Below are positions 17,928 through 28,700 of a DNA stretch of 64,000 bases, one piece after another. Each line of letters starts with the position of its first letter. Position 1 is the stretch's first letter. The translations under genes were made by a program, and so were the position numbers. Source of the DNA: an uncultured Parabacteroides sp. (GTDB lineage Bacteria > Bacteroidota > Bacteroidia > Bacteroidales > Tannerellaceae); the NCBI GenBank assembly GCA_934725305.1, contig CAKVBA010000007.1, forward strand, positions 19,007 to 83,006, given 5' to 3'. The notes under the pieces are model-generated. The model was not told where the DNA came from. It saw only the letters and a list, made by a program, of their open reading frames with translations, and searched no databases.

Positions 17928-19217
17928 ATGGAACGTTTACTGCATTATGTCTGGAAATATCGGCTTTATAAGCCCTCGTCATTGGTTACTACAGATGGAA
18001 CAGTGTTGGAAGTGATAGATCCGGGATTGCCCAATGGAAATGCCGGGCCGGATTTCCTAAATGCCAAGATAAAGGTAGGGACAACGGTTTGGGCCGGCAG
18101 TGTGGAGATTCATACCAAAGCCTCTGACTGGCTATTGCATAAGCATCATAAAGATAGGGCTTATGATGCCGTGATTCTGCATGTAACTTCGCTGAATGAT
18201 GCTTCGATTAGCCGGACCAATGGAGAAAAGGTGCCTCAGCTGGTATTACATGTTCCTGAGGCTGTCTGTCAACAGATCAGCTGGTTGTTGCAGAAAGATC
18301 AGACACTTCCCTGTCAAGACCGTCTGTTAGAGATAGATTCGATGCATCTGACATTATGGATGGGCGCTTTGCTGGGAGAGCGGTTAGAGCGTAAGACTCA
18401 GGATATTTATTCATTGCTTTCAGCTTATGGGAATGACTGGAATGAGGTGTTTTATATTTTGTTGACCCGTAGTTTTGGTTGCGGATTGAATAGTGATGCC
18501 TTTGAATGGTTGGCACGTAGTTTGCCTTTCCGGTGCATCCAAAAGCAGCGAAACAGCTCCTCACAAGTAGAGGCACTGTTGTTTGGGCAGGCGGGTATGC
18601 TTCAGGAGGAATTGTCAGACCATTACTATCGTCTGTTGCAACGTGAATATCAGTTTCTCCGTTGTAAATTCGATCTGCATCCGTTGGATGAATCTCTGTT
18701 CAAGAGTCTTCGTGTGCGTCCGGGCAATTTCCCTCATATCAAAATGGCACAGTTGGCAGCTGTTTGGACGAAATATGATACGCTTTTCTCCATGATACTT
18801 GAGGCGCATACGCCTGGGGAGATTAAGTCTCTTTTCCGCGTTCAGCCTTCAGACTATTGGCAGAATCATTACCATTTTCGCTATGCTTCTGCTTCGAAAG
18901 AAAAAACGATGGGCGATAATTTCCTGAACATATTGTTGATTAATGCCGTAGTGCCTATTCTCTTTGCCTATGGCAGTAAAAACCATTGTCCGGAATATTC
19001 TGATCGGGCCATTCGTCTGTTGGAGTCGATGCCGGTAGAACAAAACAGTATTGTCCGCCTGTTTATGAGCAAAGGAGTGAAAGCACGCAATGCGGGCGAT
19101 TCCCAAGCACTTATTCAGTTGAAGCGGGAATATTGTGAAAAGAAGAAGTGTCTGTATTGCCGTATCGGTTTCCAGTTATTGAAAAGAATGTTACCGGATG
19201 TTCAAAAAGTAGTTTGA
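17928..19217 (+). CDS. DUF2851 family protein
   Basis: A 429-residue cytoplasmic protein with no signal peptide. The opening MERLLHYVWKYRLY, then PGLPNGNAGPDFLNAKI and VEIHTKASDWLLHKHHKDRAYDAVILHV, are the hallmark segments of DUF2851, common in Bacteroidetes. The Glu/His/Asp-rich core of this segment resembles a metal-dependent nuclease-like site, but function is not established. The frame is open from a TTG at 17901; I use the ATG at 17928 because the conserved family N-terminus begins there. It is followed on the same strand by the Big_5-type lipoprotein gene 47 bp later. Confidence 0.83.
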   Translation: MERLLHYVWKYRLYKPSSLVTTDGTVLEVIDPGLPNGNAGPDFLNAKIKVGTTVWAGSVEIHTKASDWLLHKHHKDRAYDAVILHVTSLNDASISRTNGEKVPQLVLHVPEAVCQQISWLLQKDQTLPCQDRLLEIDSMHLTLWMGALLGERLERKTQDIYSLLSAYGNDWNEVFYILLTRSFGCGLNSDAFEWLARSLPFRCIQKQRNSSSQVEALLFGQAGMLQEELSDHYYRLLQREYQFLRCKFDLHPLDESLFKSLRVRPGNFPHIKMAQLAAVWTKYDTLFSMILEAHTPGEIKSLFRVQPSDYWQNHYHFRYASASKEKTMGDNFLNILLINAVVPILFAYGSKNHCPEYSDRAIRLLESMPVEQNSIVRLFMSKGVKARNAGDSQALIQLKREYCEKKKCLYCRIGFQLLKRMLPDVQKVV

Positions 19218-19264
19218 TTTCGTATTTTTATCTACTTTTGCTTTCTGAAACAGAGAAAGATTGA

Positions 19265-21178
19265 ATGAGAAACAGACAATTAAAACATAAGATAGGTTGG
19301 TTCGCCGGAAGTTGTTTGATGTTGTTCTTGTATGCATGTGCCAATATTGGAACGCCCAATGGAGGTCCTTATGACGAACAACCACCTAAGTTTGTGAGTA
19401 GTACGCCTCTGCCTAATCAGATTAATTATAAGGGGAAGCGAATAGAAATTCTATTTGATGAGTTGATTCAGATAGAGAAACCTTCTGAGAATGTCATTGT
19501 TACACCACCACAGAAAGAGATGCCCGAGATTCGTTCAGCGGGTCGTAAAGCGGTGGTGGTGTTGCAAGATACATTGAAGGAGAATACAACTTATACGATT
19601 GATTTTACCAATTCGATTGTTGACAACAATGAAAAGAATGTATTGGAGAACTTTTCGTTTGCCTTTTCTACGGGTGACGCCATTGATACATTGGCTATTT
19701 CGGGCACACTGTTGAACGCCGAGAATTTGGAGCCGATGGCCGGTATCACAATCGGTGTGCATACCAATTTAGAGGATTCTGCTTTTGTGAAGCTGCCTTT
19801 CGACCGTACTTCACGTACCAATGACCGTGGGCATTTTACGATTCGTAACCTGGCTCCAGGAACCTATCGCTTGTATGCCTTGAATGATGTGAATCGCGAC
19901 TATCGGTTCGATCAGCCGGGTGAAGCGATTGCCTTCTGCGATTCGTTGATTGTTCCCTCTTTTGAACTTACCACGCGTCAAGATACGATTTGGAAAGATT
20001 CCTTGACCATCGATACGATACGCACAGTAGGTTTTACCCGTTTTTATCCCGATAATTTGGAGCTCCGCCTATTCAAGGAGGCTTTTGAGCGTCAGTATAT
20101 GTTACGTCCCGAACGTTTCGAGCAGAACCGTTTCCGTTTGCGCTTTAATGCTGCGCTGGATACGATACCTCGTCCTGTTCCGCTTAATTTTACTCCGCAA
20201 GATAGCCTGTGGTATTTCATCCAGACCGAAGAGGTGGGTAAATCATTCTGTTTCTGGATTGTCGATCCTCAAATCTGTCAACAAGACACCTTGACGATGT
20301 CATTAACTTATCCTAAGAGTGATTCATTGCAAGTGTTGCAGCCGCAAACGGATACGTTGCGACTGTTTGCGAAACGTCGTCCGGTAGAGAAGAAGCGTTC
20401 TAAGAAAGATGAGCCAGAGCCGATCGACTATTTGAGTGCAGAAATCAATGCCAATGGAGCGATCGACTTGTTTGATACGGTGGCAATCACCTTCAATGAG
20501 CCCGTGGTGGATCTGAAGAAGGAGCTGCTGTTCCTCGAGCAGAAAGTTGATACACTTTGGCAGGCAGCAGACTTTGAGTTGAAGCAAGATTCAATCAATA
20601 CGTTGCGCTATATTATCACTCGTCCTTGGCAATATGGTGAGTCTTATCGCTTCGAGATCGATTCGGCAACCATCTATAGCCTATATGGTAAGTTCAACAA
20701 CTTCTATAGCCGAGAGTTTTCTGTCAAGAACAAAGATCAGTATGGCCATCTGTATATCAACATCGAAGGAGTGGATACGACTGCCTTTGTTGAGTTGTTG
20801 AATAGTAGTGATGAACCGGTGCGAAAGGCAAAGGTGAAAGATGGAGGCGTGCTCTTTATGGACTTGAAGCCCAGTAAATATTATGCTCGTCTGGTTGTTG
20901 ATGTGAATGATAATGGAATATGGGATACCGGCAATTATGCCGAGAAGAGACAGCCCGAAGAGGTGTTTTATTCACCTAAGTTATATAATATAATGCAGAA
21001 TTGGGAGGTTGAAGAGACTTGGGATGTGCGTTCGGTTCCTTTCGCAAAGCAGAAGCCAATCGAGATTACCAAGAATAAACCGAAGGAAGTGACAAAAAAG
21101 AAAAGAGATTATAAAAATGAAAACAAGAGATCTTCATCAGGTCGTTCGTCCAGCTCAATGGGTGGAATGCGGTTCTAA
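19265..21178 (+). CDS. Big_5-type Ig-like domain lipoprotein
   Basis: A 637-residue exported lipoprotein: the signal segment ends FLYAC, lipidating Cys25, and is followed by IGTPNGGPYDEQPPKFV. Residues about 40-140 (PNQINYKGKRIEILFDELI ... TFAFSTGD-like end) match the bacterial Ig-like Big_5 fold. A carboxypeptidase-regulatory-like beta domain seems to follow (RGHFTIRNLAPGTYRLYALND), and another near residue 540. The last 40 residues are Lys/Arg/Ser-rich. Function is unknown; a surface or periplasmic structural role is likely. TACTTTTG at 19233-19240 is a possible -7 box. Its 3' end overlaps the next gene by 62 bp. Confidence 0.78.
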   Translation: MRNRQLKHKIGWFAGSCLMLFLYACANIGTPNGGPYDEQPPKFVSSTPLPNQINYKGKRIEILFDELIQIEKPSENVIVTPPQKEMPEIRSAGRKAVVVLQDTLKENTTYTIDFTNSIVDNNEKNVLENFSFAFSTGDAIDTLAISGTLLNAENLEPMAGITIGVHTNLEDSAFVKLPFDRTSRTNDRGHFTIRNLAPGTYRLYALNDVNRDYRFDQPGEAIAFCDSLIVPSFELTTRQDTIWKDSLTIDTIRTVGFTRFYPDNLELRLFKEAFERQYMLRPERFEQNRFRLRFNAALDTIPRPVPLNFTPQDSLWYFIQTEEVGKSFCFWIVDPQICQQDTLTMSLTYPKSDSLQVLQPQTDTLRLFAKRRPVEKKRSKKDEPEPIDYLSAEINANGAIDLFDTVAITFNEPVVDLKKELLFLEQKVDTLWQAADFELKQDSINTLRYIITRPWQYGESYRFEIDSATIYSLYGKFNNFYSREFSVKNKDQYGHLYINIEGVDTTAFVELLNSSDEPVRKAKVKDGGVLFMDLKPSKYYARLVVDVNDNGIWDTGNYAEKRQPEEVFYSPKLYNIMQNWEVEETWDVRSVPFAKQKPIEITKNKPKEVTKKKRDYKNENKRSSSGRSSSSMGGMRF

Positions 21179-21998
21179 ATTATTATTCATTCTGACTTTT
21201 CTTCTCTTTCTATGTTTGACAGAAGTAGTCTATGCTCAGTGCTCAGCCGTTGGCAATGTGTTGCATCATGGTGAGCGGGTCGATTATGATCTCTACTTTA
21301 AATGGGGCATTCTGATGCCCAAGGCCGGTTTAGCCACGTTGTCGGTCGAGGATGTTACCTATGAATCGGAAGCCGCCTGGCGTTATCAATTGCTGTTCCG
21401 CACCAAAGGCGTGATTGAGAAGGTCTATAAGATGAGGGATACAATGGATTGTTACTTCTCCCATCGTGATGCTCGGTTGCTGTTCAGTACGAAGCATAGC
21501 AACGAGAAGGATTACTATCAGATTGATGATTTAAAGTTTAGCTATCCATCAAAAGAAAGAGTGGATGTTCATTCGCTCCGTTATAATCCTACACGCACCA
21601 AAATAGATACGTTGTTGACGGATGCACCTTGTGTGTTTGATATGTTAGGCGCTACTATGTATCTGCGTTCCATAGCATGGGATCAGATTAGTCGGGGAGA
21701 TGAGTTTCCCTTTCATGTGGCAATCGGTCGTGACATGGTGAATGCCCGTTTTCGCTATACAGGGCAGCAGATTGTCGAACATGGCGATGTCAAATACAGA
21801 ACCCGTCATTTCTATATTGATATATTTGATGATGCTTTTACTCAGAGCAAGGCTGCTGCCGAGGTGTGGATAGGTGATGATGAAAATCATCTGCCCATCA
21901 AAATCAGGGCCAAATTAAAGATCGGTGCAGCTGAGGTCTATTATAATTCCGGCTATAATTTACGCGAACCTTTGACTTGTCGGTTCGAGATGAAATAA
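21117..21998 (+). CDS. DUF3108 family exported protein
   Basis: A 293-residue protein with an N-terminal hydrophobic segment (about residues 22-40, ending VYAQC) and so exported. The body, with GERVDYDLYFKWGILMPKAGLATLSV and the ending VWIGDDENHLPIKIRAKLKIG, matches DUF3108, a predicted beta-rich periplasmic protein of unknown role. The ATG at 21117 lies inside the preceding gene in another frame (62-bp overlap). A later start is possible but would remove the positively charged n-region. A terminator hairpin follows at 22041. Confidence 0.8.
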   Translation: MKTRDLHQVVRPAQWVECGSKLLFILTFLLFLCLTEVVYAQCSAVGNVLHHGERVDYDLYFKWGILMPKAGLATLSVEDVTYESEAAWRYQLLFRTKGVIEKVYKMRDTMDCYFSHRDARLLFSTKHSNEKDYYQIDDLKFSYPSKERVDVHSLRYNPTRTKIDTLLTDAPCVFDMLGATMYLRSIAWDQISRGDEFPFHVAIGRDMVNARFRYTGQQIVEHGDVKYRTRHFYIDIFDDAFTQSKAAAEVWIGDDENHLPIKIRAKLKIGAAEVYYNSGYNLREPLTCRFEMK

Positions 21999-22040
21999 TA
22001 AGGCGTCGGTCTTAATCCGTTGGCAGAATGGAATGGATAA

Positions 22041-22076
22041 GGGGCTGCATCAAAACAACCTGTTTGATGCAGCCTC
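22041..22076. terminator. Terminator hairpin between converging genes
   Basis: GGGGCTGCATCAAA pairs with TTTGATGCAGCCTC around an 8-base loop: a strong stem between DUF3108 (plus) and the S9 peptidase (minus). It belongs to the same GGCTG..TCAAA family as 7121. Just upstream, 22016-22029 reads TCCGTTGGCAGAAT, a lone copy of the terminal motif seen at the ends of the 13594 repeat. Confidence 0.75.
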
Positions 22077-22103
22077 TCAATACTATGATAGAAATGTTTC
22101 TAT

Positions 22104-24239
22104 TTATTCCCATTCAGGAGGAGTTTGTCCCATTACATGTTCAACGAAGAAGTCGTACATCTTTCGTGTTTCAAACGGGCCACCTAAGCTGTGAGTCTTG
22201 CCCGGCAGATAAAGCTGTTCGAAGTTCTTGTTGGCATTCATTAAGGCTTTTACAACCTGCAATGTTGATGTGGGATCTACATTGTCGTCCAATTCACCAT
22301 TGATAAGCAACAGTTTTCCTTTCAGCAGGTGTGCATTATCTACGTTTGATGAAGCACTGTAAGATTCATCCAATGGATAACCCATCCACTGCTCGTTCCA
22401 CCAGATCTTGTCCATACGGTTGTCGTGACAGCCACAAAGAGCCACCGCTACTTTATAGAAGTCGTTATGGAAGAGTAGAGCAGCCATTGCATTCTGTCCA
22501 CCAGCTGACCAGCCATAGATACCAACGCGGTCGATATTCATGTGGCTATGTTTCTTGGCAGCAGCTTTGATCCATGCGATACGGTCGGGGAAGCCGGCAT
22601 CTTTAATGTTCTTCCAGCATACATCGTGGAATGCTTTTGAGCGGTTTGATGTACCCATACCGTCGATTGACACAACGATAAAGCCTAATTCTACCAATTT
22701 AGACAACAGATGGTTGGTTGCTCTGAAACTCTTGTCAACATGCGAATCGTGCGGACCGGCATAGATCATCTCAATCACCGGATAAGAACGTGATGCGTCA
22801 AAATGGCTCGGGCGATAGATATTTCCCCAAATGTCAGTCTTTCCATCTCTACCTTTTGCACAGAACACTTCAGGCATCTGCCAGCCGGTAGCAACCAAGT
22901 CGGTAATATCTGCTTTTTGCAGTTCAACAATGCGAGAAGGTTTGTCGATCTGTCTCAACAGGCTAACAGTAGGAAGGTCGGGACGAGAATAGACATCCGT
23001 GAAGAATTTGCGGTCTTTTGAGAAAGAGACGCTATGGTTTCCGTTTTCAGGAGTCATATCGGTGAATCCTGTGCCATCCATGTTGATGCAGCAATAGTGC
23101 TGGTTGTAGGGATCTTCTCCTTTATTGAAACCAGCGGCCATGAAATAGATCTTGCGGTTGGCTTCGTCAACATAATCAACACTGCGAACGATCCATTCGC
23201 CTTTTGTTACCTGTTTGATCTGTCCTGATTTGTTATCGATCAGATAGAGATGACGCCATCCGTCACGTTCTGAGATCCATAACATCTCTGCACCGTCATT
23301 TAGGTCATAGCGATAGATGTAGTGGTAATGGATAAATGTGCGAGTCTGTTCGTCTGCCAGGTGGCGGATAGAACCATCATTGGCATTCACTTCGCCAACG
23401 ATATAGCGCTGATGTCCGCGCTGGTTGAATTCAAATGTAAAGGCTCTGCTGTCTTTACGCCAACCGGTGAGATACAAATTGAACTGATTCTCATAAAGAG
23501 TCACATTCAAAGGAATCTGCTTGCGAGAATCGATATCTAACAATACAGGTACGCTGACAGGGATTACATCACCCGGTTTTGCATAGTTGCGCCATTGTAG
23601 GATCGGCTGTTTCTGTGAAGTCGGACTGGATTCAATCAGCGGAATTCTGCGTTCTGTTACCTCTCTGACCTTTACAGTAGCCAGCTTTTTACTGTTGGGA
23701 GACCATTCGAGTGACCATGCGTCGTAGCGTAAGTTGGTCGAGCCGTCCATAGTCAGGGCGATCTCTTCCTTCTTGGCATCTTTGTCTTCGCTTATCGGAG
23801 AGATATATACATTGTTGTCCTTGATATAAGCTTCCCATTTGCCATCGGGCGATTTAACGGCTTCTTCTTTTTTGTTGCGAGACCATTTCTTGGATTCTTT
23901 TTTGTCTTCGTTCAGCAGAAATTCTGCCAGATTCTTTTGTTTGGAAGAGAAGAAAGAGGCCAGTTCTTTTTTGGTAGCAGCCTTTTGTTTCTTGCCGTTT
24001 TCAGCATTGACAAGGTAGAAAACATCTCCTGCCTTTTCATGATTCTTGTAATAGAAATAGTGTGAACTGTCAATCCAAGTAGCTCTTACAGCCGGAGAAT
24101 AGACAAGATCGTTCTTTTTCAAGACAGAATCTGCACGAGTATAATCGGCACAGGTAACCTGTGCCGATACTTCGTTAATGGTGCTGCTGGCAATAGATGC
24201 CAGCAGATAAAAGATTGGTATGAATGATATTCTTTTCAT
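22104..24239 (-). CDS. S9-family prolyl oligopeptidase / dipeptidyl-peptidase IV-like enzyme
   Basis: A 711-residue exported serine peptidase: signal peptide MKRISFIPIFYLLASIASS ending near VSAQ. The N-terminal half is a DPP IV beta-propeller (repeats such as WSPNSKKLATVK and WISERDGWRHLYLID). The C-terminal alpha/beta-hydrolase holds the nucleophile in YGWSAGGQNA (Ser about residue 578), an Asp in NGELDDNVDP and a His in GKTHSLGGPF. The ATG at 24239 was chosen over an upstream frame start that runs into the SusD gene. It follows susD by 23 bp in a SusC-SusD-peptidase operon, implying breakdown of imported or surface-captured peptides. Confidence 0.88.
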   Translation of the reverse strand: MKRISFIPIFYLLASIASSTINEVSAQVTCADYTRADSVLKKNDLVYSPAVRATWIDSSHYFYYKNHEKAGDVFYLVNAENGKKQKAATKKELASFFSSKQKNLAEFLLNEDKKESKKWSRNKKEEAVKSPDGKWEAYIKDNNVYISPISEDKDAKKEEIALTMDGSTNLRYDAWSLEWSPNSKKLATVKVREVTERRIPLIESSPTSQKQPILQWRNYAKPGDVIPVSVPVLLDIDSRKQIPLNVTLYENQFNLYLTGWRKDSRAFTFEFNQRGHQRYIVGEVNANDGSIRHLADEQTRTFIHYHYIYRYDLNDGAEMLWISERDGWRHLYLIDNKSGQIKQVTKGEWIVRSVDYVDEANRKIYFMAAGFNKGEDPYNQHYCCINMDGTGFTDMTPENGNHSVSFSKDRKFFTDVYSRPDLPTVSLLRQIDKPSRIVELQKADITDLVATGWQMPEVFCAKGRDGKTDIWGNIYRPSHFDASRSYPVIEMIYAGPHDSHVDKSFRATNHLLSKLVELGFIVVSIDGMGTSNRSKAFHDVCWKNIKDAGFPDRIAWIKAAAKKHSHMNIDRVGIYGWSAGGQNAMAALLFHNDFYKVAVALCGCHDNRMDKIWWNEQWMGYPLDESYSASSNVDNAHLLKGKLLLINGELDDNVDPTSTLQVVKALMNANKNFEQLYLPGKTHSLGGPFETRKMYDFFVEHVMGQTPPEWE

Positions 24240-24262
24240 GTAGGTATAGTTTGAACTTAGAA

Positions 24263-25726
24263 TTATAAGTTTCCATCGAATGGGTTCTGGTCGCCTGCCG
24301 GCCAAATATCATCAACCAAAGCCTTGTTGTTCTTCATTTCATTGCTCGGAATCTGGAAGATGAAGCGCCAAGAACGTGCCGGTAACTGTATATTGCCACC
24401 ATAGTTTACGTGGTTACCTGTGCGTAACAACGGCTTTTGGTTACGGATGATGTCAAACAGAGCATAACCTTCGCCATACAGCTCTTTTCTTCTTTCCATC
24501 AAGATGTCTTCAACCAGGTCGGCTCCAGATGTTTCGCTGCGTTTAGCTTTACGCATATCCTGAAGTTGCCACAACAGATCTTTTGCCTCTTTTTCATTGT
24601 TTTGACGAGCACAAGCTTCAGCAGCAGTCAACAACATATCTTCGGTACGTAAGAAGATGTATGAACCACGGCATTCTTCATTATCTCTGAACTTATAAGA
24701 AGCATAGATCTGATCCCACCAATATTCAAACTGGCTGGCACGGATATCTTCAGCATCAAATGTATTTACAAAGTCTGTTGCCAAGAACCAGCACTGGAAT
24801 GTAAAACATTTACGAGTGCCGTTTGCCCAGAATGCAAACTGAGAGTAATCGCCCAAGTTCTGTTCTTCTGATTGTTTCATACCCCAGATACAAGAAGGCA
24901 TTTCATCGTTGCTAAAGCCTGCCAAGAAGTTTTCGTTTGTAGTCAACGGATATTTATCCATCACTTTCTTAGCATATTCTTCGGCCTTGCTCCAGTTGGT
25001 CATAGTCAGATAAACCTGAGCCAAGATAGCCTGAGAAACAGACTGGTCCATATTATTCGTACGGTTACCACGGCTGAAACCATTCAGTAATGTTTCTGCC
25101 TGAGTTAAGTCTGCCAATACCTGGTCGTAGGTCTGCTGCAATGTACCACGTGTTTTACCTTCTGTGGCTTCCGTTGTAGGTTCAGTATAGATGGGCACAC
25201 CCGGCATATCTTTTGCAATGGCGTAAGTCTGCTGGAACAGACGAGCCAAGTCGAAATAAGCCCAACCTCTCACAGCGAGAGCCTGTCCTTTAATATACTG
25301 TTTTTCCTGCTCTTCACCTTGGCAATTATCAATGTTAGCCAAGATAGAGTTCAAGTTGTTGATCAAGCGATAATGGAAGGTCCACATCTGGCTTGAACGG
25401 AAGATGTCGGCACGAGTTTCACCCCAATAGTTATAGGAATAAGGATACCAACCGCCCCATACAATCATATCTTCACCACAAACGTCTGACCACGCCATAA
25501 CTGTAGGAATACCGTAGTCGTCGTCACGTCCAGAACCACCACTACTTCTTGCTCTCATCTGGAAGTAACATCCATTCAATGCTGCCTGAGCACCGGCTGT
25601 TGTTTTGAATACCTCTGAATCAGCTACCGATGTAGAGGGATTTGTTGTTAAATAGTCTTCGCAGCTATTAAGACCCAAGGTCAGAAGAGCAGCGGCACCT
25701 GCTATGATATATTTAATTGTTTTCAT
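24263..25726 (-). CDS. SusD/RagB-family outer-membrane nutrient-binding lipoprotein
   Basis: A 487-residue lipoprotein (lipobox LNSC, Cys22) of the SusD/RagB family. After CEDYLTTNPSTSVADSEVF it shows the family's TPR-like helical scaffold (AVRGWAYFDLARLFQQTYA) and a C-terminal region ending RRKELYGEGYALFDIIRN. SusD-like lids bind a substrate and deliver it to the partner SusC channel. It lies 23 bp after susC. With no glycosidase in the operon and an S9 peptidase downstream, the ligand may be a peptide, as for RagAB (inference). Confidence 0.92.
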   Translation of the reverse strand: MKTIKYIIAGAAALLTLGLNSCEDYLTTNPSTSVADSEVFKTTAGAQAALNGCYFQMRARSSGGSGRDDDYGIPTVMAWSDVCGEDMIVWGGWYPYSYNYWGETRADIFRSSQMWTFHYRLINNLNSILANIDNCQGEEQEKQYIKGQALAVRGWAYFDLARLFQQTYAIAKDMPGVPIYTEPTTEATEGKTRGTLQQTYDQVLADLTQAETLLNGFSRGNRTNNMDQSVSQAILAQVYLTMTNWSKAEEYAKKVMDKYPLTTNENFLAGFSNDEMPSCIWGMKQSEEQNLGDYSQFAFWANGTRKCFTFQCWFLATDFVNTFDAEDIRASQFEYWWDQIYASYKFRDNEECRGSYIFLRTEDMLLTAAEACARQNNEKEAKDLLWQLQDMRKAKRSETSGADLVEDILMERRKELYGEGYALFDIIRNQKPLLRTGNHVNYGGNIQLPARSWRFIFQIPSNEMKNNKALVDDIWPAGDQNPFDGNL

Positions 25727-25749
25727 ATATAGATCGTGTAATTAGAGAT

Positions 25750-28700
25750 TTATAAATTGAGTTGCAAACCAAATGAGATTGACTTGGTTGTCGGTAATCG
25801 GTTTGAAGTTGTACCACTGACGCTCTGTTCAGGATCAGTACCTCTTCTGGCAGCACTACCGATAGTCAGCAGGTTGTCACCCTGTACATATAAACGCAAT
25901 GAATGGACATCAAACTTAGATGTCAGAGTCTTGGGCAATGTGTAACCTAAAGTGATATTTCTCAATCTTGCGAATGAGTTGTTGAACAAGAACTTTGAAG
26001 AATAGCTACCCATTGTGTTTGCATAAGCTGTTGAGATTCGAGGGAATTCAGCATTCGGATTTTCGGGTGTCCATGCCTTCAACATATCAGGATGTAAGCT
26101 GTAACCAGTGCGGTATGCCATCATCTGTGAGTAGTCATCATCATACAGTTTGCCACCAATGCTATAATAGATCATGAATGAAAGGTCGATGCCTTTGTAA
26201 GAGAAGTTGTTGGTAAGACCACCAAACAGTTTAGGAATAGCATCACCTAAATATTTCTTTTGCTTATCGCTTGTCAGTTCATTGATGTTTTCAGTCTTTT
26301 CACGACCTACGACTACCTGTTCTCCCTTTTCATTCTTTTCGTAGATATTCTTCCAGAACTGGTCGTTACCTGTTTCCGGATTAACACCTGCATATTCTAC
26401 ACCCCAGAAGTTGTAGCGAGATTCATTTTCACGCCATTTGAAGTAGCCGGCGTTCATCTCTTTCTGCGGCAATTTAGTGATGCGGTTCTTATAAGATGTA
26501 CCGTTCAAATCGATAGACCACTTGAAGTCTTTCGTTGAGATAGCAGCATAGTTCAAAGTGAATTCCCAACCGAAGTTCTTCACGTCACCAATGTTACGAT
26601 CGATACCGCTGAAACCTGTTGACGGCGGCATAGGTAATGTAAACAGAAGGTCTTTAGACTTACGGTTAAACCATTCGATACCACCTGTCAATTTGTTGAA
26701 CATTGCGAAGTCAACACCAATATTGAACTGCATATTGCTTTCCCATTTCAATGTTTTGTTAGGCAGACGGCTAACCAATACACCGGCATAGTTATAGTCG
26801 TTCATACCTGTAGCATACAAACCTTGATAAGCATAATAGGTACCCAAGTTATCGTTACCAACAGCACCATAACTTGTTTTCAGCTTCAAGTTGTCTAACC
26901 ATGCGCTGTAAGGTTTCATAAACTCTTCGTTAGACAGACGCCAAGAAGCACCTACTGACCAGAATTTACCCCAACGGTTGTCTTTGTGGAAACGAGAAGA
27001 ACCGTCTGTACGGAAGCTGGCAGATACATAATAGCGGTTGTTAAAGTCATATTCCAAGCGGCTCAACCAGCTCACCAGGCGATAATTGTCATGATAAGAG
27101 CTCATGCTGTTCATCTTAGAAGCAGCGTCGATTTCTGTCAAGCCGTTGAACGGGAAACCTCTTTTAGAAGCAGATAAACTTCTGAAGTTTGTTGAGTAAA
27201 CTTCCTGTCCTACCAATGCAGTGATAGAGTGTTCGCCAAATGCCTTGTTATAGGTCAACAAGTTGTTCAGTGTATAAGCAAAATTGCGGTCGCTTTGTTT
27301 GGAAGCTTCACCACCGTAACCAGCTGCATAACCATATTCACCATTAACATATCCGTCGTAGGTGTACTGATAGTAGTCAACACTTAAGTTGGTTTTCCAA
27401 ACCAATTCCGGAAGGAATGTGATTTCAAAATAGGTACGCATTGAAGCGTCGTCGTGCATCCAAGGAGAAGGATTGTATTCAGCATCAGCCAACGGGTTCC
27501 AGCTAATCCAGCTCTGGCGGTTATCACCGTAGTCATAGATTAATCGACCTTGAGCATCTCTGCGATAATCTTGAGTTGTTTCGTCCCATTCATAGATAGG
27601 ATAGGTAGCAGGCATAGTTCGTAAAAACCATACAGTGTTTCCACTTGCAGATGTTTCACGAACACTGTGTGACAAGTTGATGTTTGTACCCACCTTCAAC
27701 CATTTCTTAACGTTGTAGTTCATGTTAGCACGTACAGAGTAGCGTTCGAACTTCTGAGTAGAGAATACACCTTTATCATTCAAATAACCACCAGAAATGA
27801 AATAGTCGGCTTTCTTAGATTTACCACTGAAGTCGATAGTATATTCCTGGCGCAGACGTGATTTAAGCAGAGCATCTTTCCAATCACCAGAGTAGCGCAA
27901 TTTAGCATTCGGATCGATCTTACCGTCCAATCCTACCGGAGTGTTTGTGTTCCACGGGTTGACCTTCAATTCGTTGATCAAAGATTCTGTTGCATAGGCA
28001 GCAGCTTCAGCATCAGAAGCACCTGTGTTATCCATATAACCGTTCTTCATTGCCAACCAAGTAACTTCAGCAAATTCGTTTGGAGTCAGTGATCTTGGCA
28101 GGTCAACAGCCAAAGAAGCCCATCCCCAAGATGAACGGAAGTTGAGCTGACCGGATTCACTTGTACCTTTACGAGTTGTAATCATAACAACACCGTTGGC
28201 AGCACGTGAACCGTAAAGAGCTGTTGCAGAAGCATCTTTCAATACAGTCATTGACTCAATGTCGTTCGGGTTGATCGCGTTCAGATAACCATCATAAGGA
28301 GTACCATCCACTACATAGAGAGGAGAGCTTGATGCATTCATAGAACCGATACCACGGATCATGATAGTTGCATTAGCACCTGGTTCACCTGATGAGTTCA
28401 TAACTTGAACACCACTACTTTGACCCTGCAGAGCCTGAGTGATGTTGGAAGCCTTTACTCGTTCCAATGATTCTTTCTTGACAACACTGGCTGAACCTGT
28501 AAAGGTTGATTTCTTACCTGTACCATAAGCAACAACCATGACTTCGTCAATAGCAACTAAGTCGGGTTCCATCTCGATGCGCATGCTGCCTCCTTTGATT
28601 GCAACTTCCTTTGTCTTATAACCAAGGTATGACAGTTGCAATGTCTTGGTTGTGCTGGCAACACTGATGGTGAATTCACCATTTTCGTTCGTTGTTACAC

